64,000 nucleotides of DNA, taken from Phycisphaeraceae bacterium (GTDB lineage: Bacteria > Planctomycetota > Phycisphaerae > Phycisphaerales > UBA1924). Within the stretch, counting starts at the first letter, position 1. Every line of letters begins with the position of its first letter. The notes under the pieces are model-generated. The model worked only from the letters and a program-made list of their open reading frames with translations, searched no databases and was not told where the DNA came from. The stretch spans positions 1,364,001 through 1,428,000 of the forward strand of contig CP054186.1 of the NCBI GenBank assembly GCA_015200025.1, written 5' to 3'. Both the position numbers and the translations under genes were made by a program. This document shows positions 43,118-51,915 of the stretch, piece after piece.

Positions 43118-44881
43118 TCAAAGCGCGACGATGGGCATATCGGTCCTGGCCGCGGTGGGCTGCTCCGGCGTGCGCACGCCCGTCGAGAAGACGTCAAGCC
43201 CGGGCCGGGACGCCATCTCGGCGCGGACCGCGGCGGCGGCGTAGGCCTTGGACCTGGGCGGGGCGACCTCGACGGCGGCGGCGACCTGACCCGGGGTCGT
43301 GTTAACGACCATCAGGTCGGCACCCGACACGCGGGCCGGGGCCCGGTCCAGTTCGGCCCGGAGGTCCAGCGCGATCTGCCCTTCGCTCTTGGCGAGCCCC
43401 ACGGGAGGGATCGCCCGCTCGAACGCCTGCAGATGCCCGCGGGCGCTCTCGAAGGTGCCGTCCTTCTCGGCCCACGTCGCCGAGGGGAGAACCACGTCGG
43501 CCTCGCCCATGGCCGCCGAGGTGAGCGTGTCGATCAGGACCACGAACTTCCCCGCCAGCGCACCGGTCAACTCATCTCCGGCCCACGCCGCGTCGGGGTA
43601 GTTGCCCGTGACCAGCACCGCGCCCGCGTCGGACCGCCCGGAGCCGGCGCCCAGCGTCCGCAGGACGTCCGCGTACTCGAGCACGGGCCCGAACGAGGCG
43701 AGGACCCGCCGCACGCCCCGCGCGTTGGGCGCCTTCTCCGCGTACATCTTGAACGAACGGGGGTGGCTCTCGTCGGCCCCCTCGGGATAGATCCTGTCCC
43801 GCCCGCGCACCGGCACCGGGCCCACGCCCAGGACCGCCTCGGGGTCGATGGCCTTGACCAGCGACGCGAGCAGGTACGCCTCCTCGCACGCGATCATTGG
43901 GCTGACGAGCAGGGCGACCTTTTTCCCGCCCGCGGCGGCCTTCTGGAGCCCCTCGACGGCGGCCTCGTACGCGCGGGCGTAGTCGCAGCCCACCAGCGTG
44001 CCGTACTGGCGCACCATCGGGGAGGCCAGGCGGTGGTCGCCATGGACGAACTTCCACCCGTACCGGACCTCGTCGGTGATCCACCAGCGGTTGGCCGCGG
44101 GGTTGGTCCTGGGCTTGATGCGGTAGACCTGCCCCTGGTTGTGCTCGATGAAGATGTTATCGCCCGAGGCGGTGAGGGGGTCGATGCTCGGGGTGCTTTT
44201 GAGGAACCAGACCCGCTGTGAGAAGAGGAAGTCCTTGTCGAGCAGCGCGCCGACGGGGCAGAGGTCGATGACGTTGGCCGACAGGTCGTTGTCGAGCGGG
44301 ACGCCCGGGAAGACGTCGATCTCTTCTTTGTTCCCGCGTCCCGCGACCATCAGCTCTCCCGTGCCCGTCACCTCGCGCGTGAACCGCACGCAGCGCGTGC
44401 ACATGATGCACCGGTCGGAGTAGAGCAGCACGTGGGGCCCCAGGTCCTTCTTGGGCTGCTTGACCTTCTGCTCCTCGAAGCGGCTCACCCCGCGGCCGTA
44501 CTCGTAGCTGTAGTCCTGGAGCAGGCACTCGCCGGCCTGGTCACAGACGGGGCAGTCCAGCGGGTGGTTGATCAGCAGGTATTCCATGACCGCCTTCTGG
44601 TTGGCGACGGCCTTGGGGCTGTCCGTATAGACGACCATCCCCTCGGCGGCGGGGGTCTGGCAGGTGGGCTGGAGCTTGCCGCCCATCTGCGGCTCGACCT
44701 GGCCCGTCTTGGGGTTGGGTGCCCAGACCTCGGCCAGGCAGATCCGGCACGAGGCCACGATCGAGAGACCGTCGTGGTAGCAGTATTGCGGGATGTCGAT
44801 CCCGGCCGCGTTGGCGACCTGGAGGATCGTCTGGCCCGGGGTGAACGAACAGGGGGTCCCGTTGATCGTGATCGAGGGCAT
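43118..44881 (-). CDS. nuoG: NADH-quinone oxidoreductase subunit G-like protein
   Basis: A 587-residue iron-sulfur protein of the NuoG/formate dehydrogenase type. The N-terminal 2Fe-2S ferredoxin (ADX-like) has four Cys. The His-Cys3 4Fe-4S site is in NHPLDCPVCDQAGEC. A further 4Fe-4S site is in CIMCTRCVRF with LCPVGAL. The C-terminal molybdopterin-oxidoreductase-like part is shortened to about 300 residues. The start (MPSITINGT) at 44881 is the family's; upstream in-frame codons are ignored. No other nuo gene is present, so this copy is separated from a complex I operon or belongs to another oxidoreductase. Confidence 0.88.
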   Translation of the reverse strand: MPSITINGTPCSFTPGQTILQVANAAGIDIPQYCYHDGLSIVASCRICLAEVWAPNPKTGQVEPQMGGKLQPTCQTPAAEGMVVYTDSPKAVANQKAVMEYLLINHPLDCPVCDQAGECLLQDYSYEYGRGVSRFEEQKVKQPKKDLGPHVLLYSDRCIMCTRCVRFTREVTGTGELMVAGRGNKEEIDVFPGVPLDNDLSANVIDLCPVGALLDKDFLFSQRVWFLKSTPSIDPLTASGDNIFIEHNQGQVYRIKPRTNPAANRWWITDEVRYGWKFVHGDHRLASPMVRQYGTLVGCDYARAYEAAVEGLQKAAAGGKKVALLVSPMIACEEAYLLASLVKAIDPEAVLGVGPVPVRGRDRIYPEGADESHPRSFKMYAEKAPNARGVRRVLASFGPVLEYADVLRTLGAGSGRSDAGAVLVTGNYPDAAWAGDELTGALAGKFVVLIDTLTSAAMGEADVVLPSATWAEKDGTFESARGHLQAFERAIPPVGLAKSEGQIALDLRAELDRAPARVSGADLMVVNTTPGQVAAAVEVAPPRSKAYAAAAVRAEMASRPGLDVFSTGVRTPEQPTAARTDMPIVAL

Positions 44882-45056
44882 AGCCCGCAAGCGTAGACGC
44901 CCGGGCGGGCGGTACGCCGGGCTGACCAAGAACCGAACCGGTCCGGCGCGAACCTCGAGCGGGCCTTGATCTGACTTACAGGACCACCGAAATGCGCCTT
45001 GGCGCAAAAGCAAGGGGCGAGGTGAGGATTTTTCACCCTCCCGGCAACCATGGGTC

Positions 45057-45085
45057 TTGCCTTCGCGAAGGCTGGGGTGTCTAAT
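45057..45085 (+). promoter_or_regulatory. Promoter of the PEP-CTERM-like gene at 45139
   Basis: TTGCCT (45057-45062), exactly 17 nt, TCTAAT (45080-45085), about 50 nt before the ATG. It matches sigma-70 spacing with one mismatch per hexamer at most two. Confidence 0.6.
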
Positions 45086-45138
45086 GCAGACAGAGAGACA
45101 TTGGCCGGGTTTCCGCCCCGGTCGAGGGAGACAAGACC

Positions 45139-45741
45139 ATGAAGACCATTGCGTTTGGGTCGTTGGCCGCCTGTGCGGCCATGAGTTGTGTTGCGCACGC
45201 CGACTTCATCGCCATCGGTGGTGCGGGCCCGTGGGGCTCGTTCACCGGCGGGCTCACGTACACGTACATCGCCGGCAACCTGGGCACGCTCCAGGTTGAC
45301 CTGACGAACACGTCATCCCCCGGCAACGGCGGGTTCCTCACCGGGTTCCTGTTCAACATCCAGAGCGTGGACGCGGGCCGGGCCGGGGTTCTGACCTCGG
45401 GCACGAACCTGAACTTCATCGGCGTGCAGAACGACTCGGGCTCCCCCTTCGGGACGTTCGACGCGGGCGCGGCCCTGGGCGGCTCGTGGCTCGGCGGCGG
45501 CAACCCCAACAACGGGATCGCCATCGGCGGCAGCGGCACGTTCATGTTCAACATCACCGCGTCCGACGCGTCGGGCTTGAGCGCCTCGAGCTTCGTGACC
45601 AACGGAGCCCCGTGGGGCTTCGTCGTCCGTTTCCGCGGGTTCAACAACGGCGAATCCGATAAGGTCCCGGGCGTTCCCGCCCCCGGCGCGTTGGCGCTCG
45701 CGGGCTTGGGCGCCCTGGCCGCCGGCCGCCGCCGTCGCTGA
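45139..45741 (+). CDS. Exported PEP-CTERM-like sorting-domain protein
   Basis: A 200-residue secreted protein. The signal peptide (MKTIAFGSLAACAAMSCVAHA) is followed by a beta-rich Gly/Asn/Ser body with repeating GG/N strands. It ends with a sorting tail: Pro-Ala-Pro, GALALAGLGALAAG, then GRRRR. This resembles PEP-CTERM/exosortase substrates or the planctomycete variant with a Pro-X-Pro start. The tail is shared with the next exported gene (46032), but the bodies are unrelated, so they are separate cargos of one sorting system. The exosortase is not in the window. A strong terminator follows. Confidence 0.85.
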   Translation: MKTIAFGSLAACAAMSCVAHADFIAIGGAGPWGSFTGGLTYTYIAGNLGTLQVDLTNTSSPGNGGFLTGFLFNIQSVDAGRAGVLTSGTNLNFIGVQNDSGSPFGTFDAGAALGGSWLGGGNPNNGIAIGGSGTFMFNITASDASGLSASSFVTNGAPWGFVVRFRGFNNGESDKVPGVPAPGALALAGLGALAAGRRRR

Positions 45742-45774
45742 GTTTCCCCGGACATCTTTGAATGTGTTCTGATC

Positions 45775-45803
45775 AGAACCCCGCGCCCCGCGCGGGGTTC
45801 TTT
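45775..45803 (+). terminator. Rho-independent terminator
   Basis: An 11-bp stem (AGAACCCCGCG/CGCGGGGTTCT) with a 5-nt loop and TTT downstream, 34 nt after the stop of the PEP-CTERM-like gene. Confidence 0.85.
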
Positions 45804-46031
45804 ACGGTCGAGGCCGGGCGACATTCGCGGACGTTCGCGGCCTGCCACACGCGGGATCGGACGTTCAAGGGTCGGTCGGCGCGGGGCGTGCGGGGAACGC
45901 GGGGGCACGACCGGCGGGTTGCGGAAAAGTGAACCCCGTCGGGTGGGGAACGCGGGCCGGTGGGGCATAGTGAACTAGGAGAGAGACCCGGGTTGTGTTT
46001 CCCGGGTGAGACCATGGAGGAGAGACGAGAT

Positions 46032-46856
46032 ATGAAGACGTGGATCATGAGCGTGACGGTGGCGGTAGGGATCGCGGGCTCGGCGTTCGCCGGCCCGACC
46101 TTCCACGCCGTGGACAAGAACAAGACCTCGACCGTGATGCACGGCGGGAACCGCGAGTTGACCTCGCTGGGCTTCGTGGGGCTGGGCGAGCAGTGGACCG
46201 GGGCGAACTTCCTGCACTGGCACGACGGCCGCCTGACGAACAACGTCGGGACGTACGGGTGGAATCAGGAGATCCCGCGTGACGTGAACGGGGACGACGA
46301 CGTCTCGGGCAACCCGGACCGGGCCGACTCGGCGTCCGCGTTCTTCGGGGAGGCCGGCCGGACCGGGACCCTCCGCGAGGTCTTCGGCCCGTTCAACGGG
46401 TACAAGAACATGTCGTACATCATCGACGGCGAGGACAACGGGTCGTGGACGCTCGACCTGTTCTTCGCGGCGGGGATCCGGCTCAACGCCGACGACCGCG
46501 CCGACACCGTCGAGATCGCGCTCCTTGAGCGCGGGGGCAACAGCGACCTGCGGATCATCGGGATCCGGGCCGACGGCTCGCTGACCGACCCGGTGATGAT
46601 GCTCCGCGGGAACACGGCTCAGGCGGGCTGGACGCTCGACACCCTCGAGATCGGCGGCGCCCAGCAGGTGCACGGGCTGGGGATCAGCCTCGACTCGTCG
46701 TGGCAGGACATCGTGGGCTTCCGCTTCGAGGCCCGCAACGGGATGAACGGCCCGGACCTCGTCGCCGTCGGGGTGACGAACAACCTGGTCCCCACCCCCG
46801 GGGCGTTGGCCCTGGCGGGCCTGGGCGGGCTCATGCTCGGACGCCGCCGGAGGTGA
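46032..46856 (+). CDS. Second exported PEP-CTERM-like protein
   Basis: A 274-residue secreted protein with signal peptide (MKTWIMSVTVAVGIAGSAFA). A long beta-rich domain contains a DVNGDDDVSGNPD acidic loop near residue 80 (a possible calcium site). The C-terminal sorting tail is PTPGALALAGLGGLMLG then RRRR, nearly the same as the gene at 45139. An upstream leader hairpin (ACCCGGG/CCCGGGT, 45986-46007) precedes the Shine-Dalgarno GGAGGAGAG. It is followed by a strong terminator. The function is unknown; secretion and cell-envelope sorting are inferred from the tail. Confidence 0.85.
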   Translation: MKTWIMSVTVAVGIAGSAFAGPTFHAVDKNKTSTVMHGGNRELTSLGFVGLGEQWTGANFLHWHDGRLTNNVGTYGWNQEIPRDVNGDDDVSGNPDRADSASAFFGEAGRTGTLREVFGPFNGYKNMSYIIDGEDNGSWTLDLFFAAGIRLNADDRADTVEIALLERGGNSDLRIIGIRADGSLTDPVMMLRGNTAQAGWTLDTLEIGGAQQVHGLGISLDSSWQDIVGFRFEARNGMNGPDLVAVGVTNNLVPTPGALALAGLGGLMLGRRRR

Positions 46857-46885
46857 TAGGACAGGACACGGCGGACTCTTCACGA

Positions 46886-46920
46886 CCGGCCCCGCCCCAC
46901 GGCGGGGTCGGTTCTTTTTT
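46886..46920 (+). terminator. Rho-independent terminator
   Basis: An 11-bp stem (CCGGCCCCGCC/GGCGGGGTCGG, one G-U) with a CCAC loop followed by TTCTTTTTT, 30 nt after the second PEP-CTERM-like gene. Confidence 0.9.
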
Positions 46921-46938
46921 CGGTGATCCCGGGGGTCG

Positions 46939-46944
46939 TACGCT
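46939..46944 (+). promoter_or_regulatory. -10-like element for hisS
   Basis: TACGCT ends 8 nt before the hisS ATG; no Shine-Dalgarno lies in between. Confidence 0.35.
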
Positions 46945-46952
46945 TGGGCCTC

Positions 46953-48305
46953 ATGCCCCCCAAGTTCCAAGCCCCCACCGGGACCCGAGACCTGTACCCC
47001 CGAGAGGCCGCCCAGAGGCGGTACATCACCGAGGCGTGGCGTTCCACGTCGGCGGTCCACGGGTTCGAGGAGGTCGACGGGCCCACGTTCGAGCACCTGG
47101 ACCTGTACACCGTCAAGTCGGGCGAGGGGATCGTCTCGGAACTGTTCAGCTTTCAGCGTTTCGGCGGCGAGAAGACGTACGCGTTGAGGCCGGAGTTCAC
47201 GCCCACGCTCGCGAGGCTCTTCGCCGCGCGGGCCAACGCGCTCCCAAGACCGACGAAATGGTTCAGCGTCGGGCCGTATTTCCGGGCCGAGCGCCCGCAG
47301 CGCGGGAGGCTGCGCGAGTTCCTGCAGTGGAACGCGGACCTGATCGGGGACGGCTCGCCGGCCGCCGACGCGGAGATCATCGGGGTGTGCGTGGGGCTGA
47401 TGGAGCGGCTCGGGCTGACCCCGGCGCACGTGCGCGTGCGCACGAGCAACCGGTTGCTGATCCGGGACCTTTCGATCCACTGCGGGCTGCCCGAGGAGAA
47501 GGCCGACGCGTGGCTGGGGTACCTCGACGGGGAATCCAAGCGGTCGGACGCGGAGAACACGGCGTACCTGGTGCACCGCGGGGTCCCGCTGCACGTGCGC
47601 GAGAACTTCAACGCCCTGCTCGAGCGGATCAAGACCCTCAAGGACCCCTCGACGTTCAGCATGGAAGACTTCGGCATCCGCCTCGACACGGTGGACCGCC
47701 ACCGCGAGATGCTCACGATCCTCCGCTCGATGGGAATCCTCGCGTGGTGCCAACCCCCGATCGACCTGCGCGTGGTGCGCGGGCTGGCGTACTACACGGG
47801 CATGGTCTTCGAGGTGCACGAGGCCACGGGGGCCGAGCGGGCCATCGCGGGGGGCGGGCGGTACGACAACCTGGTCGAACTCTTCGGGGGCCCCCCGACG
47901 CCGGCGGTGGGGTTCGGGATGGGCGACGTGGTGCTCTCGCTGGTGCTGGGCGATCACGGGCTGATGCCGGGCGATGAGGCGTTGGCCGAACTGGCGGGGC
48001 TGAGGCCCCGGGTGTTCGTCGTCTCCAACGGGACGCCCGAGGCCGATGCGGCGGTGCCTTCGGTGGTCGCGGCCCTGCGATGCTCCACGCCGGGGCACCC
48101 GGGGGTTCACGCGCGTCGGTCGTACAAGGCAACCAAGAACGTGGGGAAGTTGCTGCAGGAGGCCGCGGCCTCGAGGGCGATGTTCGCGGTCATCGTCGAG
48201 AGCGGGTCGCACGCGACGGTCAAGGACCTGCGGACCGGGGCCCAGGACGCGGCGCCCAGGCCCCTGAGCGAGGCGGTTACGGCGTTGCGTGCGACGGCGT
48301 CCTGA
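46953..48305 (+). CDS. hisS: Histidyl-tRNA synthetase
   Basis: A 450-residue class II synthetase that charges tRNA-His. Class II motif 2-like FSVGPYFRAERPQRGRLREF and the histidine-binding RGLAYYTGMVFE are present. Motif 3 lies in GFGMGDVVLSL, and a C-terminal anticodon-binding domain follows (about 350-450). The start MPPKFQAPTGTRD is typical. It is convergent with the PHP-glycosyltransferase gene; the two coding ends overlap by 29 nt. Identification is secure. Confidence 0.95.
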   Translation: MPPKFQAPTGTRDLYPREAAQRRYITEAWRSTSAVHGFEEVDGPTFEHLDLYTVKSGEGIVSELFSFQRFGGEKTYALRPEFTPTLARLFAARANALPRPTKWFSVGPYFRAERPQRGRLREFLQWNADLIGDGSPAADAEIIGVCVGLMERLGLTPAHVRVRTSNRLLIRDLSIHCGLPEEKADAWLGYLDGESKRSDAENTAYLVHRGVPLHVRENFNALLERIKTLKDPSTFSMEDFGIRLDTVDRHREMLTILRSMGILAWCQPPIDLRVVRGLAYYTGMVFEVHEATGAERAIAGGGRYDNLVELFGGPPTPAVGFGMGDVVLSLVLGDHGLMPGDEALAELAGLRPRVFVVSNGTPEADAAVPSVVAALRCSTPGHPGVHARRSYKATKNVGKLLQEAAASRAMFAVIVESGSHATVKDLRTGAQDAAPRPLSEAVTALRATAS

Positions 48306-50964
48306 CCCCGCGGTCGCCGGGGGCGGCGGGGAAGTGGACCTCCGCCCTGGGCTGGGCCGTCCCGTCCCGGGCGTGATCGCGGACTCGCTCGTGGACCGCC
48401 CAGAAATGGTCGAAACTCCGGGCGAACGTAAAGGCCTGCATATGGCGGTGGGCCGCCTCGCCCATCGCGGCGCGACGCTCGTGATCCGTGGCTAGGTCGA
48501 CGATCGCGTCGGCCCAGGGGCCGGGGTTGTTCCCGGGGAGGACGAGCCCGGTGGTCCCGCGGACGACCATTTCCTTGGGCCCGCCCTGGTCGGAGACCAG
48601 CACGGGGACGCCCGAGGACTGGGATTCCATCACGACCTGCCCGAGGGTGTCGGTGAGGCTCGGGAAGGCGAAGAGGTCCGCCGAGGCGTACAGGGCGGCG
48701 AGGGTCTCGCCGTGCTGGAACCCGCAGAAGCGGGCCCGGGCCCCGGCGTGCCGGAGTTCTTCCTCCATGCGGGCGCGGTAGGGCCCGTCGCCCACGACGA
48801 CGAGCTCGCCCTCCACGCCCGCGCGGGCGAGGCGCTCGTGGGCGGTGGCCCAGACCTTCGCGAGCAGCGGGAGGTTCTTCTCGACGCTGACCCGGCCGCA
48901 CGAGAGGAGGCGGAAGACGGGGCGGCCCGCGGCGACGGGGAACGTCGGCGGGGGCATGCGGTCGAACACCGCGGGGTCCTTGAAGCGGGGGTGGAACGAC
49001 CGCGTGTCCATGCCGGGGTGGAGGCGGACCATGCGCTCACGTTTGAGCCCGAGGGACTCGAGCGACGCCATGTAGTCCTCGCTGCGGGAGAAGATGGCGC
49101 GGAAGGGGGCGTAGAAGAACCGCATGGCCTTCCCGGCGGCGATGGTGAAGGTCGGGTCCTGGAATAAGAGGTCGATGTACGCGGGGAAATCGGTGTGGTA
49201 TGTCCCCACGACCGGGACCCGGAGCATCCGGGCGGCGAGGAGCCCGACCAGCCCCACCGGGCCCGGCGTGCTGACGTGGATCACGTCCGGACGCATGGCA
49301 TCCGCGGCCCGTAGCATCCGCACCACGGGGGGCAGCACCAGCTCGAGGTTCTCGTACTTGGGCATCCGGCCGGCGAGCACCGGCGCAAAGTTGAAGATGT
49401 ACGGCTTATCCGGCACCTCGAACCGCGTGCTCGTCAGGATTCGCAGGTCCCGGCCCGTCTCCGCGGCCTGATCGGCGGCGGAGCGGATGAACCGGCTCAC
49501 CCCGTTCACATCCCCCAACGTATCGGTGAACAAGCAGACCCGCATCGGACGCTCCGGGGTTGATGGGCAGGGATCGGGGGCGTGCTGGGCGCGTGAGGCT
49601 CGGGCCTCTCGCCCGATCGATTCAACAAACGCCCGCTCCTTGTTCTGGTGGAACAGGCTAAAAAGGTACGGGGCCTGGGTCAGTTCCAGGGCGGCGTAGG
49701 ACATCGCGGCCTCGAGCCCGGCCGTGGCCTTGCCCTTGGCCCCCGACGCGGCGAGCCAGGACCGGGCCGTCCGCCCCGCCATCGCCCGGTGCAGCGCGTC
49801 GTAGAGGTCGCACGCAAAGTCGGCCATCGGCTCGTGGTCGGCCAGGCACGCCCCGACGCCCATCCCGGAGGGGGTTAGTTTCGCCCCCAGCCCCGGGTAC
49901 GCCGCCAACGTCGGGCCGATGACCCCGCGGAGGCACGCCAGCAGCGGGTCGGTCGCTCGCCGGCGTCGGCGCCAGGGCACCGCTCGGCGGAGCGCGTCCA
50001 GGGCCAAGGAGGCCTTGCTCGGGCGGGGCAGGTCCACCCCCGCAAAGCGCAGCAACGTGGACGCGACGTACCGCCCGCGCGGGGAGAGCCCCGGGGCCAC
50101 ACGGTCCGCGAAATATCTGGCCCCGACCGCGGTCAGTTGGTGGGCCAAGAGCGTCCCGTGGCCCGCCGATCCGATCGACGTGCTCCGGGCGTTCATCACA
50201 TGGCGGAAGAACTCGCGTCCATCGGTGATCGGGCGGTCGGCGCGGACCTCGGTCCAGGCCCGGCCGCAGTTGAGCAGGGCGTGATCGTCGCTCCCGCCCG
50301 TGCGCCCCTTCTCCCACACCCGGGGCCAGTGGGCCTCGATCCCCTGCTCCTCGACCATCGCCAGGATGCGCCCCGGCGTTAGCGAGTGCAGGTACGACTC
50401 CAGCGCCGGCCCGTGGATCGAGCTGTGCGCGCCGTTGAGCGTCTCGAAACACTTGAACAACAGGGCGCACCGGTCCAGGTGCCGGCGGGTCAGCCGCCCG
50501 CACTGGCGGTACAGCGGGTGGGCCAGGGCGTGGGCCAGGTGGTGCTCCCGCAGCCACGCCGCGAACACGTACACGTCGTTCCGCAGCCCGAGCCGGGTGA
50601 TCTGTTCGTCCTGCTCGGGGGTGATCCCCCAGACCAGGACGTGCAGTTTGCACCGGTCTTCGGGGAACAAAACCGTGACCTCCTGCCCGATCACCACCCC
50701 CTGGAACCCCCGCTCGGCCAGCGACAGGGCGCCCTTGATCGTGTCGTGGTCGGTCAGCGTCACCAGGTCCATCCCGCGGGCGCGGCAGAGGTCGTAGACG
50801 GCTTCGGGCTCGCTGTAGGACTCGGGGCACCCGATCAGCCCCAGGGCCGCGATCGCCGGGCCGTCGCTCGCGCGGCTGTGGCAGTGGGCGTCGATGCGGG
50901 TGGGCACGCCCGTCGTGGCGTTCGGGTCGCCGCACTCCGATCCGATCGGTCGCGTGTCGATCAT
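48277..50964 (-). CDS. Fusion of PHP-type phosphoesterase and GT4 glycosyltransferase
   Basis: An 895-residue fusion. The N terminus (about 25-290) is a PHP metal-dependent hydrolase with RIDAHCHS, LTDHDTIKG, HALAHPL and GSDDHAL motifs, related to polymerase/histidinol-phosphatase PHP domains. A helical linker of about 200 residues follows. The C terminus (about 500-870) is a GT4-family glycosyltransferase with DTLGDVNGVSRF, the EX7E region (FPSLTDTLGQVVMESQSSG) and Rossmann-like HVSTPGPVGL. It may make or remodel a glycolipid or phosphoglycan. The start at 50964 is not supported by a Shine-Dalgarno. Its end overlaps hisS. Confidence 0.88.
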   Translation of the reverse strand: MIDTRPIGSECGDPNATTGVPTRIDAHCHSRASDGPAIAALGLIGCPESYSEPEAVYDLCRARGMDLVTLTDHDTIKGALSLAERGFQGVVIGQEVTVLFPEDRCKLHVLVWGITPEQDEQITRLGLRNDVYVFAAWLREHHLAHALAHPLYRQCGRLTRRHLDRCALLFKCFETLNGAHSSIHGPALESYLHSLTPGRILAMVEEQGIEAHWPRVWEKGRTGGSDDHALLNCGRAWTEVRADRPITDGREFFRHVMNARSTSIGSAGHGTLLAHQLTAVGARYFADRVAPGLSPRGRYVASTLLRFAGVDLPRPSKASLALDALRRAVPWRRRRRATDPLLACLRGVIGPTLAAYPGLGAKLTPSGMGVGACLADHEPMADFACDLYDALHRAMAGRTARSWLAASGAKGKATAGLEAAMSYAALELTQAPYLFSLFHQNKERAFVESIGREARASRAQHAPDPCPSTPERPMRVCLFTDTLGDVNGVSRFIRSAADQAAETGRDLRILTSTRFEVPDKPYIFNFAPVLAGRMPKYENLELVLPPVVRMLRAADAMRPDVIHVSTPGPVGLVGLLAARMLRVPVVGTYHTDFPAYIDLLFQDPTFTIAAGKAMRFFYAPFRAIFSRSEDYMASLESLGLKRERMVRLHPGMDTRSFHPRFKDPAVFDRMPPPTFPVAAGRPVFRLLSCGRVSVEKNLPLLAKVWATAHERLARAGVEGELVVVGDGPYRARMEEELRHAGARARFCGFQHGETLAALYASADLFAFPSLTDTLGQVVMESQSSGVPVLVSDQGGPKEMVVRGTTGLVLPGNNPGPWADAIVDLATDHERRAAMGEAAHRHMQAFTFARSFDHFWAVHERVRDHARDGTAQPRAEVHFPAAPGDRGVRTPSHATP

Positions 50965-51187
50965 GACGGGCCGCCCGTGGCCGTGGGTCCCCGCCCGCTC
51001 CACGGGAAGGACACCCACGACGGTGTATGCGTCGGTGATTGTGCGTTGTTCTCCACAGGGTTTCGACCCTTCGTGGGTCGACGGGCGTGCGATTTCGCGT
51101 GTTCTGTGCGCCCCGCGTCACGGCCTGAACGTGAAGACAACACTCGTCGAGGCCGAGAAGCCGCGGCGCGGGTTCGTAAGGGCTCGC

Positions 51188-51874
51188 TTAGAACGGGCGC
51201 TTGGTCGGGTTGACCACCGCATTGTCCCGCCCGAGGACCAGCAGATCGGCGATCTCGATGGCCTCGGCGAAGCTCTCCCTCGCGCGCTCGAGGTCGACCG
51301 ACTCGGCCAGCACCTGCCCCTGCTCGAGGTGCTCCCACGTCGGGACCGCGTCGCCGCAGATCAGCGTGGTGTGCCGGGGCTCTTCGATCAGGAGCCCCGC
51401 CAGCCCCGGGGTCACGCCCGGGAGCGGGAACAGGCTGACCCGCTCGTGCAAGCGGTCGGGCGCGGGCTCGCAACGCCTCAGCAGCGCGACGTCCTGCTCG
51501 AGAGCGGCGATGAGTTCCGCGTCCGGGGGCTCGGCCGACGCCGCCCGCGCCAGGGAGTGCGCCAGGGGTACCCCGACGGCCTCACGTTCCTCCGCCGAGA
51601 TCCACCACTTCGCCCCCTCGAAGAGCGCGAGGGATCGGCGGGCGTCGGGTCGGAAACAGGTCAGGAAGACGTCGGTGATGTCCGAGGGCGTCAGCCCGCT
51701 GCGCTCGCCGAGCCGCGCCGCCAGGGCGGGCGCCGGGAGCCCCGGGTCGACCAGGATCCGCCGGTTCCCGGCGAGGATGAGCGACGTGGTGGCGTGCCCG
51801 GTGCGCAGCGGCGCTTTCTCCGAACGCAGCGGGTGCTGCGCCAACGCGCCGATCGAGATCACACGGACCATCAT
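51188..51874 (-). CDS. Metallo-beta-lactamase-fold protein with degenerate metal motif
   Basis: A 228-residue protein whose fold pattern matches the metallo-beta-lactamase superfamily: HATTSLILAGNRRILVDPG strand pair, SGLTPSDITDVFLT, and the later GD (ICGDAVPTWEHL). The position of the HxHxDH metal-binding loop reads TCFRPDAR, so all the His ligands of that loop are missing. It is probably not a standard zinc hydrolase; a regulatory, lactonase-dead or other-metal role is possible. It starts at tandem ATGs (51874, 51871) with TACCAT 6 nt upstream and no Shine-Dalgarno. It follows coaD on the same strand. Confidence 0.7.
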   Translation of the reverse strand: MMVRVISIGALAQHPLRSEKAPLRTGHATTSLILAGNRRILVDPGLPAPALAARLGERSGLTPSDITDVFLTCFRPDARRSLALFEGAKWWISAEEREAVGVPLAHSLARAASAEPPDAELIAALEQDVALLRRCEPAPDRLHERVSLFPLPGVTPGLAGLLIEEPRHTTLICGDAVPTWEHLEQGQVLAESVDLERARESFAEAIEIADLLVLGRDNAVVNPTKRPF

Positions 51875-51880
51875 CGGGCG

Positions 51881-51886
51881 ATGGTA
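51881..51886 (-). promoter_or_regulatory. -10-like element for the MBL-fold gene
   Basis: On the minus strand TACCAT ends 6 nt before the start ATG; a leaderless transcript would begin near the codon. Confidence 0.35.
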
Positions 51887-51915
51887 CGCCCCGGGGAGGG
51901 GGAGTGGGGTGGGGG

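Noticed and set aside
45986..46007. A 7-bp hairpin in the leader of the second PEP-CTERM-like gene, considered as a riboswitch
   Set aside because: Only one short stem, no conserved core, no anti-terminator pairing; treated as an ordinary leader hairpin.
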